From a bacterium (GTDB taxonomy: Bacteria; Patescibacteriota; Microgenomatia; UBA12405): 47,579 bases of DNA. Position numbers and translations under genes: made by a program. Below are positions 17,250-24,971 of the stretch, piece after piece (positions within the stretch are counted from its first letter, which is position 1; each line of letters starts with the position of its first letter). The DNA is taken from assembly GCA_021817905.1 (NCBI GenBank), contig JAKAFM010000006.1, forward strand, positions 1-47,579. The letters run 5' to 3'. The notes below the pieces were generated by a model. That model ran no database searches and was not told where the DNA came from. It saw only the letters and a program-made list of their open reading frames with translations.

Positions 17250-18895
17250 TAAATAATTTCTTTAATAATTAATTGAGCGGAGTGATTACCTTGCCATTCG
17301 TTGATTTCTAGACTGGCTATAATGTCGACTATTTCCCCTATTTTTAAAATTTTATCAAGCTCGCCTTTTTTAAAGGCAATGGCACTAGCCGGGATATTTT
17401 CTGGATAGGGCGTGTTCGGGTCGTCTAGCGTTAATTTCAAATGATCTCCATTTGAACCTAAAAGTCGTTTACTGGCAATTCGAGCTCCCTTAAATAAAAA
17501 AAGTGGTTGGGGATTACCGATACCAAAAGGTTCTAATTTTGATATTAATTGACAGTTACGGATAGTCGTTGCCGAAAGGGTCATTTGAGCATCGACCAGT
17601 ATTGATGGCGAAAGATCAACTTTGGCAAGCAAGGTGTTGATTTGATGGGTAAATTTCTTTTTAAAACGGGGAATATTTTTGGTTTTAATGGTAAAACCAG
17701 CGGCACTAGCATGACCACCAAGATCTTCAAATAACGGTGATAACTTTCGTAACTCTTCAATGATATTAACCTGAGGGATGGATCGACAAGAGCCTTTAGC
17801 AAAACCATCCTCAATACTCATGATAATGGTGGGCACATAATACTTTTCAAGCAGGCGACCGGCAACAAGGCCGATGATACCAGCTGAGAAATTTTTGCTA
17901 GCAAAGATGATAATCTTGTCTTGGTGTTTCTTTACTCCTTTTTCAGCTTCGGCTAGATGGTCGGATTGGAGTAGTTGGCGATCCTTATTGTAATCTTCGA
18001 GAATAGAGGCATATTTAGTAGCCTGAGCTAAGGAGGTGCTACATAGCAGGCGGAGAGCATCAGTGGGATTGGAAAGGCGACCCACGGCATTAATCCTAGG
18101 TCCAATAATAAATCCCAAGTCGGTTGCTGAAAGGGTATCTTGACGACGGTGACTTATCTCTAGTACTTTTTTTATACCTAAATTAGGGTTAACACGAAGT
18201 GATTGAAGGCCATGAACGACGATACTACGATTAGCCTTGATCAAGGGCACACAATCAGCTACGGCCCCGAGGGCAGCTAAACCAATGTCAACTGTAGGCT
18301 CGAATTCTTTGGCCACTAACCAGGCTAAAATACTTCCGGAAACACTTGTTGAGTGAATAACAATAATGGACTTGTCTAGCTGACTATCAGGAAGGTGGTG
18401 GTCAATAACGATGATTTGGCGTTTTTCTTCGACTAACTGTGACAAATCACGATGAGCAACAATACCATTATCGACAGTAATCACCAGATCGAAGCGAATA
18501 TTCTTTTCTTGTTCAAAAGCAATAAGCGATGTGTATTTAAAGCCATAGCCATCACGATGGCGATCAGGAACAAAGGGGGTAACTTTGGCTTTTTGTGAAT
18601 TTAAGGCGTGCCAAAGGAGAGCGGTTGAAGTAATACCATCAACATCATAATCACCATAAATAAGGATATTTTTGTGTTCATTAATTGCTTGATGAATGGT
18701 CACTATGGCTTTAGATAATTGTTTGCCATCAATGCCAAAATCAGTCACCGGCAATGATCGTGGATGAGGAGGATTGAAAAACTCAGTAATTTCATTGGTT
18801 TTTAGCCCCCTATTTTTGAGCAAAATGGAAAGAAATTCGTTTTGGGTGGTATGGGAAGTTATTGTTAGACCTGATTTTGATTGCACGTGGACCAT
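17246..18895 (-). CDS. recJ: Single-stranded-DNA exonuclease RecJ
   Basis: The 549-residue protein has the DHH phosphoesterase core: YGDYDVDGITSTALLWHAL near residue 78, VDNG near 135, and DHHLPDS near 163. DHHA1 signatures follow (GPRINAVGRLSNPTDALRLL, then SAGIIGLVAGRLLEKY and FEDLGGHASAAGFTI), and an OB-like C-terminal domain ends it. RecJ degrades ssDNA 5' to 3' in mismatch and recombination repair. It is a little shorter than the E. coli enzyme (577). The ATG is 7 bases after TATTAT (18908-18903). Confidence 0.95.
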   Translation of the reverse strand: MVHVQSKSGLTITSHTTQNEFLSILLKNRGLKTNEITEFFNPPHPRSLPVTDFGIDGKQLSKAIVTIHQAINEHKNILIYGDYDVDGITSTALLWHALNSQKAKVTPFVPDRHRDGYGFKYTSLIAFEQEKNIRFDLVITVDNGIVAHRDLSQLVEEKRQIIVIDHHLPDSQLDKSIIVIHSTSVSGSILAWLVAKEFEPTVDIGLAALGAVADCVPLIKANRSIVVHGLQSLRVNPNLGIKKVLEISHRRQDTLSATDLGFIIGPRINAVGRLSNPTDALRLLCSTSLAQATKYASILEDYNKDRQLLQSDHLAEAEKGVKKHQDKIIIFASKNFSAGIIGLVAGRLLEKYYVPTIIMSIEDGFAKGSCRSIPQVNIIEELRKLSPLFEDLGGHASAAGFTIKTKNIPRFKKKFTHQINTLLAKVDLSPSILVDAQMTLSATTIRNCQLISKLEPFGIGNPQPLFLFKGARIASKRLLGSNGDHLKLTLDDPNTPYPENIPASAIAFKKGELDKILKIGEIVDIIASLEINEWQGNHSAQLIIKEIIY

Positions 18896-18901
18896 ACATG
18901 C

Positions 18902-18908
18902 TATAATA
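18902..18908. promoter_or_regulatory. Symmetric TATAATA element, -10 on both strands
   Basis: TATAATA reads as TATAAT on plus and TATTAT on minus. On minus it sits 7 bases before the recJ ATG. On plus it would start a transcript about 145 bases upstream of the RRM gene. Confidence 0.4.
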
Positions 18909-19010
18909 CCCTAGATTTGGACAGCTTTAAGCCTGCTGTTTAGATTGAAGATTACACGAATGTATAAAGATATCGACTGAAAGAGAAATAATCCCCTTTT
19001 AAGCCCTTTG

Positions 19011-19016
19011 TATACT
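19011..19016 (+). promoter_or_regulatory. -10 box of the RRM gene
   Basis: TATACT (preceded by TTTG) is followed by a T-rich leader of about 33 bases and a strong AAGGAG at 19046-19051. This gene therefore has a normal leader, unlike many neighbours. Confidence 0.5.
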
Positions 19017-19055
19017 TGTGGTGTCTTTTTATTTTTGTTTTAAACAAGGAGCATA

Positions 19056-19325
19056 ATGGCTAAGAATTTATTTATCGGAAACCTTCCTTTTGGAATGACC
19101 GATGACAACATGTTACAGATTTTTTCGGCATTTGGCCAAGTAACTTCGGCTAATATCGTAAAAGATAAAATGACCGGGCGATCACGCGGATTCGGTTTCG
19201 TAGAATTTGCGAATGATGAAGATGCTGCAAAAGCAATCGAAGCATTAAACAATAGCGATCAAATGGGTAGAAATATCGTTGTCAAGGAAGCTCTTCCTCG
19301 GCCCGAAAGAACTCCTCAAATGTAA
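19056..19325 (+). CDS. Single-RRM RNA-binding protein
   Basis: The 89-residue protein is one RNA recognition motif. RNP2 is LFIGNL (5-10) and RNP1 is RGFGFVEF (44-51), with the aromatic residues that stack on RNA intact. Bacterial single-RRM proteins are often abundant, cold-responsive RNA chaperones. A strong Shine-Dalgarno sequence (AAGGAG, 4 bases before the ATG), a T-rich leader and the strongest terminator in the window suggest high, monocistronic expression. There is no Gly-rich C-terminal tail of the cyanobacterial Rbp type; the protein ends soon after the domain (LPRPERTPQM). Confidence 0.95.
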   Translation: MAKNLFIGNLPFGMTDDNMLQIFSAFGQVTSANIVKDKMTGRSRGFGFVEFANDEDAAKAIEALNNSDQMGRNIVVKEALPRPERTPQM

Positions 19326-19347
19326 AGGTTTTCAAGTAAACTTTTTG

Positions 19348-19372
19348 CCCCCGGTATATGCCGGGGGTTTTT
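19348..19372 (+). terminator. Rho-independent terminator of the RRM gene
   Basis: A 7-base GC stem (CCCCCGG / CCGGGGG) with loop TATATG is followed by five T. It lies 22 bases after the RRM stop codon. Confidence 0.93.
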
Positions 19373-19390
19373 GGTGGATTATAATCACTT

Positions 19391-19435
19391 ATGCTTGACC
19401 GAAATGTTATGCCTTATCGACAAGGGGTTACATAG
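19391..19435 (+). pseudogene. Possible remnant gene or leaderless 14-codon ORF
   Basis: TATAAT (19380-19385) ends 5 bases before an ATG that opens MLDRNVMPYRQGVT and then a TAG. After a shift of frame, an open stretch continues to about 19494 (LEEFRKIGWMKQRS). The promoter geometry matches real genes here, so this could be the start of a decayed gene, for example a NUDIX-type protein by its MPYRQGV motif. The evidence is thin. Confidence 0.2.
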
Positions 19436-19493
19436 TGTTGGAAGAGTTTAGAAAGATTGGGTGGATGAAGCAAAGAAGCATGCTGGTCTTATG

Positions 19494-20123
19494 TTAGGTA
19501 ATTCTTGACTTTATTTGGAGGTCTAGAAAATTATTAACCTGTGTCTCGGGGATCCCAATGTTCGTTAGTCGAGTGCGGATTTCCTTGAGTGGAATATCTT
19601 GACTAGTCCATTTTGCGCCGACAATATCGATAAACTCACGACGCTCATGTGGAAATACTACCCAACCATCGGTACGGAAAGCATAATAATCAGGAACCAC
19701 CAGTGATCGCGGCTTATAGCATAATGTAGCCACAACAGCTTCGGTACTACCAAGTATAGTAATGTATTCTTTGGCTTTTTTTAAGGTATTTCCAGAATCA
19801 GCGACTTCGTCAAAAATTAAAACTCTTTCACCATGGATGGGATCGGCTAGGGGTTGAAGTATTACCACCCCTTCCGACTTATTTATTCCTGAATATGATT
19901 TAAGACGAGTTGATGAAAGATGACGAACTCCAAGATAATCAACTAAGGTTCGGGCCCAGGTCCAACCACCTTTGGCAAGGGCAACTACTCTGTCGTATTG
20001 ATTGCCGGTAGCAATAATATTTTGAGCAAGTTGAAAGGTTTGGTCGCCCATTTGTTCCCAGGTGGGGCAGACATAAGTAACTCCATCATAGGTAGTTCGA
20101 GCAAATAATTCGCGGGTTGCCAT
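19494..20123 (-). CDS. Phosphoribosyltransferase, xanthine/hypoxanthine type
   Basis: The 209-residue type I PRTase has its PRPP loop in RVLIFDEVADSGNTL (about residues 99-113) and the flexible region around YDRVVALAKGGWTWARTLVDYLGV. Family members make nucleotides from purine bases and PRPP; the hood region that sets base choice is not diagnostic to me. The loop has DE where many members have DD. The ATG comes 6 bases after an extended -10 (TGtTAAACT, hexamer 20135-20130), so the mRNA is probably leaderless. Salvage fits an organism with few biosynthetic pathways. Confidence 0.85.
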   Translation of the reverse strand: MATRELFARTTYDGVTYVCPTWEQMGDQTFQLAQNIIATGNQYDRVVALAKGGWTWARTLVDYLGVRHLSSTRLKSYSGINKSEGVVILQPLADPIHGERVLIFDEVADSGNTLKKAKEYITILGSTEAVVATLCYKPRSLVVPDYYAFRTDGWVVFPHERREFIDIVGAKWTSQDIPLKEIRTRLTNIGIPETQVNNFLDLQIKSRIT

Positions 20124-20129
20124 TACGCT

Positions 20130-20185
20130 AGTTTAACAAATGATTTTAAATTATGTTTATTTATACTGAAAACATTTGGTAAAAT
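20130..20185. promoter_or_regulatory. Divergent leaderless-type promoters (PRTase / CCA enzyme)
   Basis: The minus strand has TGt-TAAACT with the hexamer at 20135-20130, 6 bases before the PRTase ATG. The plus strand has TGg-TAAAAT with the hexamer at 20180-20185, 5 bases before the ATG at 20191. Confidence 0.6.
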
Positions 20186-20190
20186 GAGGC

Positions 20191-21552
20191 ATGGACACCT
20201 ATGTTTTGCCTGTAAAAGTTACTAACTTAATGGAAAAATTTGAAAAGGCGGGGGCGGAGATTTATATTGTTGGTGGGGCGGTGAGGGATTTGATTATCGG
20301 ACGAGAAATTTATGATTGGGACTTTGCTACAAATTTGACCCCGGAGGAAATGCAAAAACTATTTCCCAAAAACGGCTTTTATAACAATGAATTCGGAACT
20401 TTTAGAATTGTAGGTAAAGACAAAGAAGTATTTGAGGTAACTACTTACCGTTCAGAAGCGGGATACGGTGATTTTCGACACCCGACAACCGTTGTTTGGG
20501 GAAAGACTATTGAGGAAGATTTAGGGAGGAGAGATTTTACTATCAATGCTATGGCCCTTCGACCCGTCAGTAGACGGGCGCAGCATGCTCAGGGTGTTAC
20601 CTTAGTTGATGTGTATGGCGGGCAAAAAGATTTGGAAGCTAAGACAATTCGGGCGGTGCGTGATGCCGATGAGCGTTTCAAGGAAGATGCCTTGCGACAA
20701 ATTAAGGCTTTCCGTATGGCGGCGCAATTAGGTTTTTTAATTGAAGAAAAAACTTTTGCAGCAATTGAAACTAACAAAGCATTAATAAAAAATATATCGG
20801 GGGAGCGAATTCGTGATGAAATGTTTAAATTATTAGCCGGCGATCATCCCGGGACGGCGCTTAGACTCATGAAAAATGCCGGGGTTTTGGAAATTGTTTT
20901 ACCAGAAATTTTGGAATCATATGGGGTGGCCCAAAAAGGACACCATATTTATGATGTTTGGGATCATAGTATAAAGGCCTTGGAAAATTGTGATAGCCGA
21001 GATCCGGTAACTCGGTTAGCGACATTGCTTCACGACGTCGCTAAACCACGGGTAATGAAAGGCGAGGGTGAGGCTAGGACCTTTTATAACCATGAGGTGG
21101 TCGGTTCACGGGTGGCTGTTAGTGTGGGCAAGCGATGGCGTTTATCTAATCAGCAGCTAGACCAACTATTCAGATTGGTTAGATGGCATATGTTTACCAC
21201 CGAGGAGACTCAAACTGATAAAGCGGTGCGGAGGTTTATTCGTAATGTGACGGTTCCTTATATTGATGAAATGATTGCCTTACGAAAGGCTGATCGAGTG
21301 GGAAGCGGTGCCAAAGAAACCAGCTGGCGATGGGAATTGTTTAAAGAGCGAATTTTAGAAGTACAAAAACAGCCGTTTAGTATTAACGACTTAAAAGTCG
21401 ATGGTAGTGATGTTATGGAGATTTTAAAAATTAAACCGGGGAAAAAAGTGGGTGAAGTCTTAAAAGCACTTTTTGCCGAAGTCGATGAAAAACCGGAACT
21501 AAATGAGCGAGAAGTCTTGTTGGAGAAGATAAAGAAATATAAAAGTGGGTAA
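20191..21552 (+). CDS. cca: CCA tRNA nucleotidyltransferase with HD domain
   Basis: The 453-residue class II nucleotidyltransferase has GGAVRD at 28-33 and the metal pair DWD at 42-44. RRDFTINAMAL, RAVRDADERFKEDALRQIKAFRMAAQLGF and the neck helices follow. An HD domain lies near residue 276 (LATLLHDVAKPRV). It adds or repairs the 3' CCA of tRNAs. This matters here because the tRNA-Pro gene at 36471 does not encode CCA. The start is leaderless by the -10 spacing (TGgTAAAAT then 5 bases). Confidence 0.95.
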   Translation: MDTYVLPVKVTNLMEKFEKAGAEIYIVGGAVRDLIIGREIYDWDFATNLTPEEMQKLFPKNGFYNNEFGTFRIVGKDKEVFEVTTYRSEAGYGDFRHPTTVVWGKTIEEDLGRRDFTINAMALRPVSRRAQHAQGVTLVDVYGGQKDLEAKTIRAVRDADERFKEDALRQIKAFRMAAQLGFLIEEKTFAAIETNKALIKNISGERIRDEMFKLLAGDHPGTALRLMKNAGVLEIVLPEILESYGVAQKGHHIYDVWDHSIKALENCDSRDPVTRLATLLHDVAKPRVMKGEGEARTFYNHEVVGSRVAVSVGKRWRLSNQQLDQLFRLVRWHMFTTEETQTDKAVRRFIRNVTVPYIDEMIALRKADRVGSGAKETSWRWELFKERILEVQKQPFSINDLKVDGSDVMEILKIKPGKKVGEVLKALFAEVDEKPELNEREVLLEKIKKYKSG

Positions 21553-21593
21553 CCGAATATTTTGGAGTCAGGCAGCTGGTGTTATAATTTGCC

Positions 21594-21932
21594 ATGTCAG
21601 CAAAAATAACAGTAACTAATGGTGAAAGAATTTATACACTAATAATTAAATATGGAGTTTTTCCAGAAGATTTGAAAAGACTGGGATTAAGAAGGGTAAT
21701 AAAGATTAGCTCGGATCGAAGTTCATCCACTGTCGTGCTTCCATCACCAGTGGCGGATAATTTGGTAGTTAAAAAAATTGGGGATGTTGATGAAATGCAT
21801 GGTAATTTTGAAGTAGGTGTTGGGGATATGGTAGAACCAAGGGCATACGAAATAAGTTTACCGGGTAATTCGGTTACTTTCACAAATAGGATAGGAACAA
21901 AAGCTGTAAAAGTAGAACATCTGGGAGAGTAA
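21594..21932 (+). CDS. Small soluble protein of unknown function
   Basis: The 112-residue protein is beta-rich with no membrane segment and no cysteines. I do not recognise it. The phrases SSDRSSSTVVLPSPVADNLVVKKIGDVD and GVGDMVEPRAYEISLPGNSVTF suggest a small beta domain. The start is well supported: an extended -10 (TGtTATAAT, hexamer 21583-21588) ends 5 bases before the ATG, so it has its own leaderless transcript. It converges on secF, 6 bases apart. Confidence 0.7.
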   Translation: MSAKITVTNGERIYTLIIKYGVFPEDLKRLGLRRVIKISSDRSSSTVVLPSPVADNLVVKKIGDVDEMHGNFEVGVGDMVEPRAYEISLPGNSVTFTNRIGTKAVKVEHLGE

Positions 21933-21938
21933 TTTATA

Positions 21939-22817
21939 TTACTTTTTTTTGGACTGAAGGTCTTTAAACAACAGTACTAAGGGAATGGCCACCCCGGTTG
22001 AAGAATACGTGCCGCAGACAACGCCAATTAAGAGTGCCATGGAAAACCAGCGGGTAGTCTCACCCCCTAAAACAACGAGAGCAAATAACATAAAGACAAC
22101 AGTCATTGAAGTATTAAAGGAACGGACAATGGTTTCAGTAAGCGCTTGATTGACCAGCGAGACCCAATCAAGTCGATATTGCTGTTTTTTTAACTCACGG
22201 ATACGGTCAAAAGTCACTACCGTGTCATGAACCGAGGCAGAAAGTGTTGTTAATAAAGCGGTAACGAATAAGGCATCTAATTCGGCACCAAAAAAATGCC
22301 CAAGCAACGAAAATGCACCAATGAGGATGATAGCGTCATGAAACATGGCCAAGATGGCACCCGCCCCGAATGTAAAATCACTAAATCGGGTACCGATAAA
22401 AATAAGTAGGGCAATAGCCGAAAGAACAACGGCAAAAAGGGTTTTTTGAAGCAATTCCTTACCCAAACTTGGTCCTAGGGTTTGAAACTGAAGAGCAGTA
22501 AAATCTTTATCGGCAATCTTGAGACTGGCATCAAGTTTAACTTTTTGGGTTTGACTAATGTCGATAAACTTAATTAAATAGGTATGAGGACCGGTTGATG
22601 AAATTGTATTTATAGCTATTTTATTGGCAGCAAATGCATTTTTAATTCCATTGGTGTTATAACTGTTCGGAAGCTTAATCTCATAAATTGAACCCCCCTT
22701 AAAATCAATTGATGGTTTAAAACCCCAAACTATAATGGAAAAAATAGAAAGGAAAATTAATGACAGTGAAAGTACAATAAAAAAGGGCCTAAATTTCATA
22801 AAGTTAATTGGATTCAT
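21939..22817 (-). CDS. secF: Protein translocase subunit SecF
   Basis: The 292-residue protein has six helices. The first is followed by the conserved WGFKPSIDFKGGSIYEIKLP, and the conserved C-terminal helices carry SVHDTVVTFDRIRE and FNTSMTVVFMLFALVVLGG. SecDF uses the proton gradient to pull proteins across the membrane after SecYEG. It overlaps secD by 4 bases (ATGA). An internal frame in the periplasmic loop is intact. Confidence 0.96.
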   Translation of the reverse strand: MNPINFMKFRPFFIVLSLSLIFLSIFSIIVWGFKPSIDFKGGSIYEIKLPNSYNTNGIKNAFAANKIAINTISSTGPHTYLIKFIDISQTQKVKLDASLKIADKDFTALQFQTLGPSLGKELLQKTLFAVVLSAIALLIFIGTRFSDFTFGAGAILAMFHDAIILIGAFSLLGHFFGAELDALFVTALLTTLSASVHDTVVTFDRIRELKKQQYRLDWVSLVNQALTETIVRSFNTSMTVVFMLFALVVLGGETTRWFSMALLIGVVCGTYSSTGVAIPLVLLFKDLQSKKK

Positions 22818-24178
22818 AGTTTTTTGACGGCAAATAAACGTAATAAGGTACGGCTAACAACAATGCTAGTAAAGAGCCCAACGAGGATTCCCAGGATGAG
22901 TGTAATAGCAAAGCCACGAACCATTCCAGAGGAATTTAAAAATGACCAATTAAAGGGGTTAAATAAAATTAGTCCGGTGATAATAGTGCAACTATTAGCA
23001 TCACGAATAGAGGTCCAGGCACGACTAAATCCCAACTCTAATGCAACCTGCCAGGGTCGACCTTTACGTAATTCTTCCTTTAATCGCTCAAATATAAGAA
23101 TATTGCCATCAACAGCCATCCCAATGGACAGTAAAAAACCGACAATTCCAGGAAAAGTTAAAGTGACGGGAATAAGCTTATAGAGAGCCAATGTTATTAG
23201 ACCGTAAATGATGAGACACAAATCTGCAATTAAGCCTAATTTACCATAATTAGCAATCATGAAAAAGGCAACAACCAGTAATCCAACAATACCTGCGGTT
23301 ACGCCTTTGGCAATTGAATCTTTACCTAAAGTGGCACCGACTTGGGTTTGTTGAATTAATTTAATCCTAACCGGCAGAGCACCGGCATTAAGTTGTGCTG
23401 ACAAAGCTTTAGCGGCCTTAATATCGAAGTTTCCCTGAATAATTGCCTTTCCATCGGGAATAACGGTATTAACTGTAGGATAAGATATTAGCTCATTATC
23501 TAAGAAAATGGCGAGACGTTTGTTAAGCATATCTTTGGTGGCGGTTTCGAATTTTTTAGCACCATCGGCATTAAATTCAAGAGATACAACCGGCTGAGAG
23601 GTGTTGGGGTCAAAACTAACGGCTGCTTTAACAAGATTAGAGCCCGTTAAGCCATAGTCTTTGGAAAATAAATCGTAAATAGTAGCACTAGCGGTAGCGT
23701 TAGCGGGAATGTTGACTTCACCTTTAAAATCAAGTTGGGCAGTTTTGCCAATTAAATCGATGGCTTGGTTAATATTTTCGACCCCAGGAAGCTCAACTAA
23801 TAGTCGGTGTTTACCATTTTGTTCAGATAGTTGAACACTTGATTCACTGACACCAAATAAGTTAACTCGACGTTCGATATTGTCTTTAAGTGAGTTAAGA
23901 GCATCAGGAATATCAGCGGATTTAAGTTTAGAAGTATCAGCCTCATAGACGAGTTGAGCGCCACCAGCAAGATCAAGACCGTATTTTAAATTTAGGTCTT
24001 TTTTAATTTCGGTGTTGCCCATTTTTAAATCAAAATCGGGTCGATAAAAAGTGTGGTCAATTTTAACGGGACCAAGATTTAACTTAACCAAAAGTGTTTT
24101 GGGCATATCAATGACTGCGGCAACAATTGTCAAAGCCACTATCATCCAAAATATTTTTAAGGTTTGGGAGCGGTTCAT
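22814..24178 (-). CDS. secD: Protein translocase subunit SecD
   Basis: The 454-residue protein has an N-terminal helix, then the signature KYGLDLAGGAQLVYEAD and a periplasmic domain of about 230 residues with NIERRVNLFGVSESSVQ and AQLDFKGEV. The C-terminal six-helix RND-like part includes IGMAVDGNILIFERLKEELRKG. The gene is in its usual order with secF. Its ATG overlaps the stop of the AbrB-like gene (ATGA), tying its translation to two small regulators. Confidence 0.96.
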   Translation of the reverse strand: MNRSQTLKIFWMIVALTIVAAVIDMPKTLLVKLNLGPVKIDHTFYRPDFDLKMGNTEIKKDLNLKYGLDLAGGAQLVYEADTSKLKSADIPDALNSLKDNIERRVNLFGVSESSVQLSEQNGKHRLLVELPGVENINQAIDLIGKTAQLDFKGEVNIPANATASATIYDLFSKDYGLTGSNLVKAAVSFDPNTSQPVVSLEFNADGAKKFETATKDMLNKRLAIFLDNELISYPTVNTVIPDGKAIIQGNFDIKAAKALSAQLNAGALPVRIKLIQQTQVGATLGKDSIAKGVTAGIVGLLVVAFFMIANYGKLGLIADLCLIIYGLITLALYKLIPVTLTFPGIVGFLLSIGMAVDGNILIFERLKEELRKGRPWQVALELGFSRAWTSIRDANSCTIITGLILFNPFNWSFLNSSGMVRGFAITLILGILVGLFTSIVVSRTLLRLFAVKKL

Positions 24179-24378
24179 GATTTGCGATTTTTAGAAGGAT
24201 TAATGAGTGATAATTGAGTGGGATGCCCAGGAAAATAATAAGAAATCCTGGCTTTTGATTTGTTAATTTTGAGCATGCAGATATCCCCTTCTTTAATATC
24301 AAGATCGGAGGAGATCTTAAAGGGAATGGTAACACATAAGCTATTACCGGTTTTGATTATTTTTCGTTGGTAAGTCAT
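24175..24378 (-). CDS. AbrB/MazE-like (SpoVT-AbrB fold) DNA-binding protein
   Basis: The 67-residue protein fits a swapped-hairpin AbrB domain: IKTGNSLCVTIPFKISSDLDIKEGDICMLKI has the typical GNS..VTIP..... LDIKEGD pattern. Such proteins are antitoxins or global regulators. No toxin gene lies next to it: the neighbours on both sides are a winged-helix protein and secD, both overlapping by 4 bases. It may regulate its own operon. The tail after residue 45 is unassigned. Confidence 0.85.
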   Translation of the reverse strand: MTYQRKIIKTGNSLCVTIPFKISSDLDIKEGDICMLKINKSKARISYYFPGHPTQLSLINPSKNRKS

Positions 24379-24971
24379 TGAACATGTGACAAATCTAGAC
24401 TCGAGCCTATTATAACAGCCGGATAGGAAAGGAAAAAGTCGATTATGAATGGATCACGTCGTGATTTGCGCAAGATAAGCTCATCTTTGTCCATTACCAT
24501 GTAGTTAATTTCCCGCCCGCGGTTTATTTCTTCAGCTTTAATGAGCATATCAAGAACTTTTAGTGTCGGGCTACCAACAAAAATAATATCGACAGAATCA
24601 GTTGTTTTTATATTTCCGGCAATGAAATCGCGATTAAATAAAACAAATTTTAGTTTCCCAAGCCTTTTTTTATGTTTAATAATTTTGGCGCCTAGACCAT
24701 ATGTTTTATGAGTAAGGAGAAGCAGATCATCGAAAAGTGAACCTCCGGGATTAGCCCAGTAATAGAGACGGTTGCCACGAACTTCGGACTCGACAATATT
24801 GCCGGCTTTGAGATTGGCTAGCTCGCGGCGAACAGAATTAATTTCTTCATTTGTGGCGCGGACTAGTTGGCGGACATAAAAGATCTCTTTTGGAGTATAA
24901 AATAATTGGTGAATGAGCTTGAGTCTGGTCGTGGAAATTACCAGTGATTTTAAGCTGCTACTAGCCTTCAT
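24375..24971 (-). CDS. Winged-helix regulator fused to a degenerate nucleotidyltransferase domain
   Basis: Residues 10-70 form a winged helix (RLKLIHQLFYTPKEIFYVRQLVRATNEEINSVRRELANL read as one region, with wing GNRLYYWAN). Residues 105-195 resemble the MNT-type nucleotidyltransferase found behind such domains in archaea and this phylum (EINRGREINYMVMDKDEL, RRDPFIIDFFLSYPAVIIGS). The catalytic GSxxxG is replaced by FNRDFIAG, and the SDxD pair is altered to DSVD, so catalysis looks lost. It is probably a DNA-binding regulator. It overlaps its neighbours by 11 and 4 bases. Confidence 0.75.
   Translation of the reverse strand: MKASSSLKSLVISTTRLKLIHQLFYTPKEIFYVRQLVRATNEEINSVRRELANLKAGNIVESEVRGNRLYYWANPGGSLFDDLLLLTHKTYGLGAKIIKHKKRLGKLKFVLFNRDFIAGNIKTTDSVDIIFVGSPTLKVLDMLIKAEEINRGREINYMVMDKDELILRKSRRDPFIIDFFLSYPAVIIGSSLDLSHVQ

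Noticed and set aside
24175-24971. Toxin-antitoxin pair
   Set aside because: The AbrB-like protein suggests an antitoxin, but its neighbour is a winged-helix protein with an inactive enzyme domain, and no toxin fold is present.
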